Source of the DNA: Proteobacteria bacterium ST_bin11
Lineage (GTDB): Bacteria; Pseudomonadota; Gammaproteobacteria; Methylococcales; Methylomonadaceae
DNA length: 64,000 nucleotides
Assembly (NCBI GenBank): GCA_002083615.1
Contig: MSXO01000013.1
Coordinates: 33,832 to 97,831, forward strand
Reading direction: 5' to 3'
Below the pieces are notes generated by a model. It was given only the letters and a program-made list of their open reading frames with translations. It made no database searches and was not told the origin of the DNA. Below are positions 32,804 through 41,800 of the stretch, piece by piece. Position numbers and translations under genes: made by a program. Position 1 is the first letter of the stretch. Each line of letters begins with the position of its first letter.

Positions 32804-34498
32804 TTGCGAACAACCAGCAAATTTTTTATGCAATTCGTCCGATTGGCGGGACCGTTCTGGTGCTCCGAAAATAAGACGACCATCCGTACCTTATCGGCGT
32901 TTTTGGTTGCCTTGACAGTGGCGCAAATTGCAGTCTCGGTCATTATTACCGAGTGGAGTGCGGATTTATTCGACGCCCTGGAACAACGCTCAATGACGAG
33001 GTTGTTCACCCAAGTTAGCTTGATCGTGTTAATTTTTCTCGCAAATATGGTGATTACCGCGACCCACCTTGTTATTAAGCGGCGGCTACAGTTGAGCTGG
33101 CGCGGCTGGCTAACCGACAAATTGATTGGTCAATGGATGCGCGATGGCCGCCATTATCTGGTCACCCACTTGCCCGGCCAGCATGATAATCCCGATGGTC
33201 GTATCGCCGAAGATGTGCGAATCTCCACTGAATACGCCATAGATTTGTTACACACTTTCTTTTACTGCGTCCTGTTGTTAACCAGTTTTACCGAAATACT
33301 CTGGACTTTGTCGGGGACTGTCACCCTAAGTCTAGGCTTGGTGGAAATTCCCATTCAGGGCCATTTGGTGTGGTTGGCGTTGATATACGCCGCTAGCGCC
33401 TCCACGCTGGGTTGGTGGATTGGCAAACCCCTCACCATGGCTACCGACAATAGACAGACTGTGGAAGCCAATTTCCGTTTCGCGCTGGTCAAGGCCCGCG
33501 AAAATGCTCAGGCAATAGCGCTTATCCACGGCGAGCGCCATGAAAATCCGCATTTTCACCGCTTGTTCGGGAATATTGTCGATGCCTGGAATCAGCAAAC
33601 CCATGCCTGGCAGCGTATCACCATGTTCAGCTCCGGTTATTCGATATTGTCCATGGCCTTTCCTATACTCGTGTCTGCACCTCGCTTCATTCTGGGTACG
33701 ATCAGCTTGGGCGCGTTGATGCAATCTGCACAGGCTTTTCAGCAAATGGTCGCGGCTTTATCCTGGCCGGTTGACAACATGGGTAAAGTGGCGGAATGGC
33801 GTGCCTCGGTAGAACGGGTATTGGGATTGAGCAAGGCCTTGGATCAACTGGAGCGCGAAATAGCCAAGCACGATCCGTATCGGATTCGATTGGTCAAAAC
33901 GGACAAATCAGTCTTGGCGTTTCGTGATTTATGCATTTCGCGTTTGGACAGAATCGTCTGCGTCTCAACCCTCAATGAAGAAATTAAAGCCGGCGAACGG
34001 GTGTTGATTGCCGGTAATGCGTTTTCCGGTAATAAGTTGTTCAAGGCGATAGCCGGGCTCTGGCCCTGGGGCGAGGGCTCGATCGAATTGCCGGACGATG
34101 AAGCCATGTTTTTTATGCCGCCACGCCCTTATCTGCCGACCGGCACCTTGCGCGCGTCAATTTGTTACCCTTCCGACCAAGCCGTTTTCGATCAGCAGGT
34201 ATTGGAAAACACTCTAGAGCTTGCCGGGGTTAAAGAATTGAAAGAGCAACTCGATCAGGTCGCCGATTGGGAGAAGAATTTGGAGCGAGAGCAGAAACAA
34301 CGTTTGGGCCTGGTACGCTTGTTGTTGCACAAGCCAAAGTGGATACTGATGCAAGAAGCCTTCGACTCGCTGGACCCTGAAGGCGAAGTGGACATGGTAA
34401 ATCTGATCCATAACAGGTTATCTGATGCCGCTGTGCTGACCATTACCAAACAGCCCAATATCCAGGCGCTCTACAAGCGGCAGATTACGCTCTGCTAG
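32804..34498 (+). CDS. SbmA/BacA-like ABC transporter fusion with degenerate nucleotide-binding domain
   Basis: The 564-residue protein joins an SbmA/BacA-type membrane domain (SVIITEWSADLFDALEQR, NPDGRIAEDVR, IAGLWPWGEGSIELP further on) to a C-terminal ABC ATPase domain. The ATPase motifs are broken: Walker A reads GNAFSGNKLF in place of GxSGxGKS, the signature LSGGQ is LEREQKQRL, Walker B LDEATSALD is MQEAFDSLD, and the switch His is missing (TITKQP). ATP hydrolysis is therefore doubtful. The start is TTG at 32804 with GAGGAG upstream. Relatives import peptides or antibiotics. A GH5 gene follows after 24 bases. Confidence 0.85.
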   Translation: MRTTSKFFMQFVRLAGPFWCSENKTTIRTLSAFLVALTVAQIAVSVIITEWSADLFDALEQRSMTRLFTQVSLIVLIFLANMVITATHLVIKRRLQLSWRGWLTDKLIGQWMRDGRHYLVTHLPGQHDNPDGRIAEDVRISTEYAIDLLHTFFYCVLLLTSFTEILWTLSGTVTLSLGLVEIPIQGHLVWLALIYAASASTLGWWIGKPLTMATDNRQTVEANFRFALVKARENAQAIALIHGERHENPHFHRLFGNIVDAWNQQTHAWQRITMFSSGYSILSMAFPILVSAPRFILGTISLGALMQSAQAFQQMVAALSWPVDNMGKVAEWRASVERVLGLSKALDQLEREIAKHDPYRIRLVKTDKSVLAFRDLCISRLDRIVCVSTLNEEIKAGERVLIAGNAFSGNKLFKAIAGLWPWGEGSIELPDDEAMFFMPPRPYLPTGTLRASICYPSDQAVFDQQVLENTLELAGVKELKEQLDQVADWEKNLEREQKQRLGLVRLLLHKPKWILMQEAFDSLDPEGEVDMVNLIHNRLSDAAVLTITKQPNIQALYKRQITLC

Positions 34499-34522
34499 TC
34501 GGCAAATTGCCAAGGAGCGCCG

Positions 34523-35644
34523 GTGTCTGCGGAGTTTGCTAGCCAATCTGCTAAGCAGCTACGTGGAGTGAATCTAGGCGGTTGGTTGGTTTTGGAAAAA
34601 TGGATGACTCCCAGCCTGTTTGACGGGCTGAATGCCAGGGACGAGACCAGTTGGTGCGTCGAATTGGGCAGCGAGGCCCAAACGCGATTAAAGCGGCACT
34701 GGCGCAATTTCATCACCCGTGCCGACTTTGCCTGGCTGGCGGAAATCGGCATTAATGCGGTGCGTATCCCAGTTGGCTATTGGCTGTTCGGGGCCGATTA
34801 TCCGCATCATCATAGCTTCGGCGCATCGCGGTATCCCTTCATTGTTGGTGGCGTCGATATACTCGATAGCGCTTTCGATTGGGCCGAAGAATTTGGTTTG
34901 CGGATAGTTGTCGATCTGCACGCCGCACCAGGCTGTCAGAACGGTTTCGACAATGGCGGCATTCAGGATGTCTGTGAATGGCATACCCAAGAGGCTTATA
35001 TCGACTATTCCCTGGAAACCCTGGAGAGATTGGCGCGGCGTTATGGTAAGCGCGGGGCTTTGCATGGGATTCAGGTCTTAAACGAGCCGCGCTGGGACCT
35101 GGGGACCGACTTGTTGAGACGTTACACCACCGCCGCGTATGGGCGGATTCGGTGCTACTGTCCGCCCGAGCGAGTGGCGGTGGTTTTTCACGATGGATTC
35201 AGGTCTTTTCGGGAATACGCCGGGTTTTTACAGCCGCCCGAACACAGTAATGTGATCTTCGACATCCATCGCTATCAATGTTTTGTGCCGGAGGACGTGG
35301 ATAGGGATATTTATCAGCACCTGCAAAAAGTTGTTTGCGACTGGAAAGCCGAAGCCGACGAGATCATTTGCGAGCTAGGTCTGCCGACCTATGTCGGCGA
35401 ATGGAGTTTGGGTTTGGACGCAAAAATAGCTGCGCTTTGGGCTCAAGGACCTTTCGATCATACTGATAGCGAAATGGGCGACCTGCAATTCAATATCGCT
35501 TGTCGCGGCTATGCGGCCGCTCAATTAGCCGTGTTTGAAAAATATTTGGGATGGTTTTTCTGGAGTTATAAAACCGAGACTATGCCGCAATGGAGTTTTC
35601 GGGAATGCGTCGAGCGTGGCTGGCTGCCAGCCAGATTTGCCTAA
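34523..35644 (+). CDS. Glycoside hydrolase family 5, exo-beta-1,3-glucanase-like
   Basis: The 373-residue TIM-barrel enzyme shows LRGVNLGGWLVLEKWMTPSLF, VRIPVGYWLF, VDLHAAPGCQNGFDNGG, the acid/base Glu in IQVLNEPRWD and the nucleophile Glu in YVGEWSLG. The pattern is closest to fungal and bacterial beta-1,3-glucosidases of GH5. No signal peptide is visible, so it appears cytoplasmic, unusual for a glucan hydrolase and perhaps pointing to an intracellular oligosaccharide substrate. The start is GTG with AAGGAG upstream. It likely shares a transcript with the preceding ABC gene. Confidence 0.9.
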   Translation: MSAEFASQSAKQLRGVNLGGWLVLEKWMTPSLFDGLNARDETSWCVELGSEAQTRLKRHWRNFITRADFAWLAEIGINAVRIPVGYWLFGADYPHHHSFGASRYPFIVGGVDILDSAFDWAEEFGLRIVVDLHAAPGCQNGFDNGGIQDVCEWHTQEAYIDYSLETLERLARRYGKRGALHGIQVLNEPRWDLGTDLLRRYTTAAYGRIRCYCPPERVAVVFHDGFRSFREYAGFLQPPEHSNVIFDIHRYQCFVPEDVDRDIYQHLQKVVCDWKAEADEIICELGLPTYVGEWSLGLDAKIAALWAQGPFDHTDSEMGDLQFNIACRGYAAAQLAVFEKYLGWFFWSYKTETMPQWSFRECVERGWLPARFA

Positions 35645-35740
35645 TAATTGGGGTGCTGAGTTTAACTTTTTGAGATTTTAAGTGGGGGATTTGCGTTCTG
35701 AAACGTCTTACCTTTAACAGCATCGCCGTATTCATGGTGG

Positions 35741-36040
35741 ATGGGCATGCTTCAGCCGGGAGTGGTGATTGGGTGCGCTATGAAAACAAGACAATCTCGA
35801 ACCAAATTGGAGACTAGTTCGCCGGAAGCTGTTGAGTCTAACTTTCCGTCGGCCCGCTATTTTCAAGTTCACTTCGAATATCTTCACGAAACGATCAGTG
35901 AACTGAAGCAGCAGGTTAACCAAGCCAATCAACAAATCGCCGAACTGCAGCGGCAGTTGCAAGCGCATTCATTAGGCGAAATGCCGACGGTGAATTACGT
36001 TGGCGACACCAAGCCTGCCGGCAATTTGCGCCGATCTTAA
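35741..36040 (+). CDS. Small coiled-coil protein, unknown function
   Basis: The frame gives 99 residues. The middle (about residues 47-80: YLHETISELKQQ, VNQANQQIAELQRQL) is a clear heptad-repeat coiled coil; the ends are polar and probably unstructured. No membrane segment or known domain is recognised. A second ATG at 35780 (MKTRQSRTKLE) may be the true start, because the first 13 residues look unlike the rest. It stands alone between GH5 and the convergent moaE. Coding status is likely but not certain. Confidence 0.5.
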   Translation: MGMLQPGVVIGCAMKTRQSRTKLETSSPEAVESNFPSARYFQVHFEYLHETISELKQQVNQANQQIAELQRQLQAHSLGEMPTVNYVGDTKPAGNLRRS

Positions 36041-36045
36041 CGGCC

Positions 36046-36501
36046 TCAGGGCTGAGCGAGATAGCCGTTGCTGTTTTTTTCGACCCAACGTAATTGGCCG
36101 GATTCCAAGGTTTCCCGTTTCCAAAACGGTGCCTGACTTTTCAAGTTTTCCATAATGAAGCGGCTGGCATCAAAAGCGTCACCGCGATGCGCAGACCACA
36201 CTGCCACCAGTACTAGGGTATCGTTAGGCGATACTTCGCCAACTCGATGTATCAACAGCACATCCAATAATTGCCACTGGCTTTGCGCTTGTTCGACTAT
36301 GCGCTGCAATTGTTTTTCGGTCATACCCGGATAATGTTCCAGGTACATGCTGCGCACTTCGTCGCCTTGATTAAAGTCGCGCATGCTGCCCACGAAGATG
36401 CCGGTGGCCCCGTATTTGCCGGCCATATCAACTGCTAGGGTTTGAAAAGCCGCGAGTTCTTGCCAAGGGTCGAATATCTCGGCGCAGAGTTTGATTGTCA
36501 T
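36046..36501 (-). CDS. moaE: Molybdopterin synthase catalytic subunit MoaE
   Basis: The 151-residue protein has the family motifs GATGIFVGSMRDFNQGD, LEHYPGM, LLIHRVGEVSPNDTLVLVAVWSAHR and the active-site APFWKRE. With MoaD-thiocarboxylate it makes the dithiolene of molybdopterin from precursor Z (cPMP). I chose the ATG at 36501, which has GGAGG 9 bases upstream. A TTG nine bases earlier would sit directly against the GGAGG. It follows moaD by 5 bases. Confidence 0.94.
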   Translation of the reverse strand: MTIKLCAEIFDPWQELAAFQTLAVDMAGKYGATGIFVGSMRDFNQGDEVRSMYLEHYPGMTEKQLQRIVEQAQSQWQLLDVLLIHRVGEVSPNDTLVLVAVWSAHRGDAFDASRFIMENLKSQAPFWKRETLESGQLRWVEKNSNGYLAQP

Positions 36502-36506
36502 CACTT

Positions 36507-36740
36507 TCAACCTCCGGTGACCGGTGGAAAAAACGCCACTTCGTCGCCGTCCCTAACTGCGGCCTCCAGTCCCACATACTCCATGTTGATTGCCGCCAAC
36601 AGTGTTTCCGGCATGAGGATATTCGGATTAACCCGTTGCCATAGCTCAATAACTGTCAGTGGCATCTCACATATCAGTTCGTCGCCGCTACGACCAACGC
36701 GGTCCTTCAAACTTGCAAAGTAAAGCACTTTAATCGACAT
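36507..36740 (-). CDS. moaD: Molybdopterin synthase sulfur carrier subunit MoaD
   Basis: The 77-residue ubiquitin-like protein begins MSIKVLYFASLKDRVG and ends VAFFPPVTGG. The C-terminal Gly-Gly is adenylated and thiocarboxylated to donate sulfur to MoaE. It is first in a two-gene moaD-moaE unit divergent from moaC. No moaA, moaB or mog gene is in the window. Confidence 0.93.
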   Translation of the reverse strand: MSIKVLYFASLKDRVGRSGDELICEMPLTVIELWQRVNPNILMPETLLAAINMEYVGLEAAVRDGDEVAFFPPVTGG

Positions 36741-36793
36741 CTTTATTCACCCGGTAATACAATGCGTGGCTGATTTTACTTGCTTAGTATGCC

Positions 36794-37282
36794 ATGACCA
36801 ATTCACCGCTCACTCATTTTAATGCCGCCGGGGAAGCCCATATGGTGGATGTCGGCGACAAGGCCATTACCCAGCGACTGGCGGTTTGCGAGGGTTATAT
36901 TGAGATGCAGCCGGAAACCTTGGCGTTGATCGTGGCCGGCACCCACAAAAAGGGTGACGTGCTGGGAATCGCCCGCATCGCCGGTATCATGGCCAGCAAA
37001 AAAACCGCCGATCTGATTCCGCTCTGCCACCCGTTGCCGATCAGTCACGTCGAACTTAATCTGCAAACCCAATCCGACTTAAATCGGGTGCATTGTCAAA
37101 CCACCGTGAAGACCACCGGCCAAACTGGCGTGGAGATGGAAGCCCTCACTGCAACCCAGATTGCCTTGCTGACGATTTACGACATGTGTAAAGCCGTCGA
37201 TCGCGGCATGACGATTCAAGGGGTGCGCTTGCTGGAAAAAAGCGGCGGCAAGTCCGGCAATTGGCAACGGAATAGTGCTTGA
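36794..37282 (+). CDS. moaC: Cyclic pyranopterin monophosphate synthase MoaC
   Basis: The 162-residue enzyme has the family signatures MVDVGDKAITQRLA, KKGDVLGIARIAGIMASKKTADLIPLCHPL and GVEMEALTATQIALLTIYDMCKA. It converts the MoaA product to cPMP in molybdenum-cofactor synthesis. The 53-base gap to the divergent moaD must contain both start regions. Confidence 0.96.
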   Translation: MTNSPLTHFNAAGEAHMVDVGDKAITQRLAVCEGYIEMQPETLALIVAGTHKKGDVLGIARIAGIMASKKTADLIPLCHPLPISHVELNLQTQSDLNRVHCQTTVKTTGQTGVEMEALTATQIALLTIYDMCKAVDRGMTIQGVRLLEKSGGKSGNWQRNSA

Positions 37283-37297
37283 TTGGGCTTTTACCGT

Positions 37298-37879
37298 TTA
37301 TTCGTCGGTTTTCTTGTCTGGCTCGCGGTTAATGATTTTTTCGTCTATGGCCTTGTGTAGCAGGCGTATCAGCTCTGCCGAGCCATCTTCTCCAAACTCC
37401 AAGTCGTCCGGTTTTGTCAGGCTGGCGTTGACGGTTACCCCGCGACGCTCCTCTTTCAACTTGATTGTGTACTCGGCCTCGTCGTAATTGTTGTTGATTA
37501 AAGACCGCAAAAAGCCAATATCCTTGCCGCTGGTGTCCGGATCGTAACGGACCTGGAAGCGTTCATCTTCCTGGTTTTTATCCAGCACTTCGATGTTGCT
37601 GATTTTCAAGGCGGTCGCCACCATTTCCCACGCCCGGTCGGGGCGGGTTTTCAAGGTGAGCAACGGTTTCGCGGCATCGTCCGTAAACGCCATCAAATCG
37701 GCTAGAGCCGATTTAGGCTTTAAATCATCGGCGGCGACCGGTGGCTGTGGATTGGTATGTTCTATCGGCAACACCGGCGGCAGTTCCAGATGATGGGTGT
37801 CGCGGTATTTGTCAGGTGCGTCCGCGCACGCAGTCAGCAATAAGCAGGGTAGGCCGTAAGTCAGGGTTCTTAACAACAT
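37298..37879 (-). CDS. BamC/NlpB-like outer-membrane lipoprotein
   Basis: The 193-residue protein has a lipoprotein signal with lipobox LLTAC (Cys at about residue 18), a Pro-rich linker (LELPPVLPIEH), and one helix-grip-like domain (RAWEMVATALKISNIEVLDKN, VRYDPD). This resembles BamC of the outer-membrane protein assembly complex but is shorter, with one folded domain in place of two. The ATG at 37879 gives the cleanest signal peptide; GTG or TTG codons upstream would overlap the end of the amidase gene. Confidence 0.7.
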   Translation of the reverse strand: MLLRTLTYGLPCLLLTACADAPDKYRDTHHLELPPVLPIEHTNPQPPVAADDLKPKSALADLMAFTDDAAKPLLTLKTRPDRAWEMVATALKISNIEVLDKNQEDERFQVRYDPDTSGKDIGFLRSLINNNYDEAEYTIKLKEERRGVTVNASLTKPDDLEFGEDGSAELIRLLHKAIDEKIINREPDKKTDE

Positions 37880-37884
37880 AAAAC

Positions 37885-38703
37885 TCACTCGCAAAAAAAG
37901 CGTCTGTGTTCCAACACCGGAAAAGATAAGCGAGTTTTTTCCAGGCGACTTTTATCGATTTCGCCACTGACAAAGCCAGGGCCGGTTTTGTAACAATCCA
38001 GTACCACGCCCCAAGGATCAATCACCATGCTGTGACCAAAGGTTTGCCGACCGTTGATATGAAAGCCGCCTTGATTCGGCGCAATCACGTAGCAAAGGTT
38101 TTCGATAGCGCGGGCTCGCAACAGCACTTCCCAGTGTGCGGCACCGGTTTTAGCGGTGAACGCAGACGGAATGACCAATATGTCCAGACCTTGTCGAGTC
38201 ATGGGTCGGAAAAACTCCGGGAAGCGCAAGTCGTAACAGACGGCTACACCGAGGCGACCGAACGGCGTATCGATGACACAAGACGCCTCGCCGGCTTCCA
38301 CCGAATCGGATTCGCGATACTCTTCGGCGGTATCCGGTACGCTGACATCGAATAAATGCACTTTGTCGTAGCGGGCAACCCGGTCGCCTTGCGCGTTGTA
38401 AATCAGGCAAGCCGCGCGTACTTTGTTGGGGGCGCTAGCTTGCATCGGCATCGTGCCGCCTATCACCCAGACGCCGTATTTTTTGGCGGTGGCAGACAGA
38501 AAATCCTGGATGGGGCCGCTGCCGTCTTGCTCGCTGACTTTAACTTTGTCGAACTCGTTCATGCCCATGATGGCAAAATTTTCCGGCAAGGCTACCAGTT
38601 TGGCGCCGGCTTTCAAGGCCTCTGCGATCTGTTTTTCGGCTTCTAGCAAATTGGCGCTGACTTGCGGTCCGGAGGCCATCTGGATGGCGGCACATATGGT
38701 CAT
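37885..38703 (-). CDS. Carbon-nitrogen hydrolase (nitrilase family, NIT1/YbeM-like)
   Basis: The 272-residue enzyme shows the complete Glu-Lys-Cys triad: ALPENFAIMG, YDKVHLFDVSVPD and GVAVCYDLRFPEFFR. The pattern is closest to Nit1/YbeM amidases, which act on deaminated glutathione as metabolite repair. That substrate is a family inference; gshB is in the same window but far away. It is downstream of nothing obvious and 5 bases upstream of the BamC-like gene. Confidence 0.9.
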   Translation of the reverse strand: MTICAAIQMASGPQVSANLLEAEKQIAEALKAGAKLVALPENFAIMGMNEFDKVKVSEQDGSGPIQDFLSATAKKYGVWVIGGTMPMQASAPNKVRAACLIYNAQGDRVARYDKVHLFDVSVPDTAEEYRESDSVEAGEASCVIDTPFGRLGVAVCYDLRFPEFFRPMTRQGLDILVIPSAFTAKTGAAHWEVLLRARAIENLCYVIAPNQGGFHINGRQTFGHSMVIDPWGVVLDCYKTGPGFVSGEIDKSRLEKTRLSFPVLEHRRFFCE

Positions 38704-38802
38704 GAGGTGTCCCTGGTTTAATGCTTAATCTTTAGTGGTTTTCGACAAGTTAACTATGTGGGTAACGTCGGCCGATGGCCGTTTTCAAATCTACGAAACC
38801 GG

Positions 38803-41800
38803 TCATTTGCTCAGCGACTCTAGCCAGCCGCCGGTTAAGCCGCGCCAGGCTTTTTGCACCAAGCCATCCTGATCGTGCAAGGGTGTGACTTCGACATTTC
38901 CCCACGGCCCGGCAAGTTTGTATTGCGAGCCGAAAAAATAACCTTCTTTGTAATCGTCCGTCACTACTTGAGTAATGATGGTGGCGATACCACCCACGAT
39001 TGTACCAGCAATCGGCACCGCCCCGGCACTCTTGGGTACGACGGCAACCCGGTGATCCATAGTCTTTTTCACCAAGTCGGCGGTGCCGGCCACACTCAAT
39101 TTCGCAGACACTGCATCGATCAATAAATCGTCGGTATAGGCCAAACCATTGTTGATGACGAAATTGCCGGTAATCTGATCAAAAGCCAGGCCTTGGCGGT
39201 AGACATCGGTAAAATCCAAACTCAAGCGTTTGGCCCACTGTTCCATGGCGATCAAGCCCAGCAAACGACCGAAACCGGGCTCTATGCTGGAGATGCGACC
39301 ATCGGTGAACTTGAGATGCATTTGGCCGTTCAGGTTGGCGGTTGAAAACTGCTGCGGCGCGCCGTGCCAACCGCCTTTGAAGTCGATTTCGGCGTGTGTG
39401 CCTATTAAGTCATCGGTAAAGCCCAACTGAGACAGGAACAAGCCAAAACCGTTAATGTTTAGTTTGCCGGTCAATTGCGTCGAACTGCCGCCAACCAGTT
39501 TGATCCAGTCCGCGCTAAAATCGATGGTGCCCGCCACACTGGCCAGTTGCACATGCTTGAAATGAACACCGTTGATCAAGCGTTCGGTGTCCAGTTTTAA
39601 ACTGCCCAAATCCGCGCCGCGCCACAGCAGTTGCTTGCTGTCGATATCGATTAAGGGCAAGTCGGTGACCACCTCTTCTGCGCCATCGAAGTTCAGGCCG
39701 TCCATAGCCGATAGATTCAAGTAATCCATCTGTAACTTAATCACATTCGCGCCGCCACGTTGATCCGGCACCGTCAATTTGCCGCGCGCCATGGGACTAT
39801 CCAGATCGGCATACCAAGCCTGTTTGGCATGTTGTAAACGGCACTTTAGCGAGCCGATATTTTGGCCTTGCCAGATCAGTTGTTCGGTATCCAGAACCAC
39901 TTCCTTTACGGGCGGAAAACGCCGCTGGGTTTCATCGTCGGAGACGGCGGCAAGTGCATCGGACAATTTAAATTGCGGCTGCCTAATCTCCAGTTTTAAA
40001 CCAGCCGGTTCGAAAAACGCGGCCTGTGCCTGACCAAACACGACGTGGCCGGAGTGCAGCTGATTTTGTTTGCCGTCTATCAATATGGCTGCGTTTAACT
40101 CTTTGCCGTAAGCGATTTTTAATGGCAAGTAAGCGCTGTCATCAAAGGTAAATCGCAAATTTAAAGCTTGCTCTTGATCGGCCGCTTTCGCCAGCGCATC
40201 TTGCGTGTTGATCGTTACGCCCTGTAAATTGCTATCTACGCTCAGGGTGGACGGCTGCGCTGCATCGTAAGGCAGGGTCAAAACGGTTTTATAGGCCAAA
40301 CTGCCGTCGGCAACCTGGTTTTTCAGGAAGCTGAATTGCTTTTCCAAGCGGTTGATGTCGGTCATCCCGTCTATCAATATTTGCGTGGCGCTGGCATCGC
40401 TCTGCAGGATCGCGTGGGTGGGATAGCCCAGGGTATTGGCTATCATTCGGTTGCTGCTGACTCTATCTTCCGTGAATTGCAGCACGCCGCTAATATCGGT
40501 CACCGCCAGATCGATCGGTTTAACCACTAAGCGGGCCTTGTCCAAATGCGCGTTGACTTTAACGGTGGTGGGTAGCGTTTCGTAGTAGGCGATTTTTAAG
40601 TCCAAATCGACTTGCGTATCGCCTTCCGGCGCGATTACTTTGGCGAGCGGCTCGATTTTCGGGCGTAGTGGGGTTTTTTGCAGATACTGCAAACTTTGCG
40701 GCAGTTTGCTTTGAACTTGTCCCCACACGTAAACATAATCGCTGTTAGCCAGGTCGGGAATGGTGACCACGGCCTGTTTGATGTCGACATTTTCGCTGCG
40801 ACCGCCGTCTATAGCGACTTGCAAGTCGGCGCCGAGAAATTGCACATCGGCATGCACGCCGCGCAAATGCGGCCATAAGGCGTTGAATTGAATGTCGCCG
40901 TCATCTATCGCAAACACAATTTCAAACCGGCCAGGTCCTTTGCTAAACGGAAAATCGGCCAAGCGACCTTTCAATTCCATTTCGCCTTTGTCGATGTGAC
41001 CGCCGGCAAACGCATCGTCTAACCAGGCCACTGCATCTTTGCCCATGATTTTTGCCGGCAGATATTGCGGCACTTTACTAATATCTTTGAAATTGCCGAA
41101 ATAGGTATGCATATCGATCCAAGCGCTATCGCTATTTTTTGGGATGTTCAGGCGCAGATGGCTTCGAGTTTGGAATGCGGCGCTATCCAGCTGCAAGTTC
41201 TCGCTGGAGATTTCCCATTGCGTATCGGTTTGTCGCCAATCCAGGCGACCCTGCAAACGCGGAACCTCCAAACTGCTTCTAAACATTTGTGTCGCATTGA
41301 AATGGGCGTTTTGGCTGTTTAGAATCAGCGCGCCGCCTTGATCGCTGGCGGTGACAGTACCGCTCAGATCGTGAATTTGCGGGATCTCGCCTTCCGCATC
41401 GTTACCCAGATTGCTGAACCGGCCATCCACGGCATAGCGTTGCAAATTACTGTCCGCATAAAACTTCAGGTCTTGCAAATTGCCGCGAGGGTTAAGTTGC
41501 AGCCACCGGTTGTGTTCCGATTCGGCCGGTAAAAATGGCGGCAAAAACTGCGTGAGAAGTTGTAAATTAAACTGCTTGATCACCCCGGACAGATTGCCCT
41601 TTGCATCCTGCTGCAGATAAACCTCGCCTGCCGCCACACGTTGTCGATTGGCCGGTAACGCCGGTTCTGTGCATTCTGGTTGTTGGTCGCAATCACCAGC
41701 CGCAACGCCTGAATCTTTGCCGCACTCCGGTCGGCTGCGGCAGGCGACGACGATGTTCACATCGTAGGCGCTCCAGCGTTGGCGACCATTCTGTTCGGTC

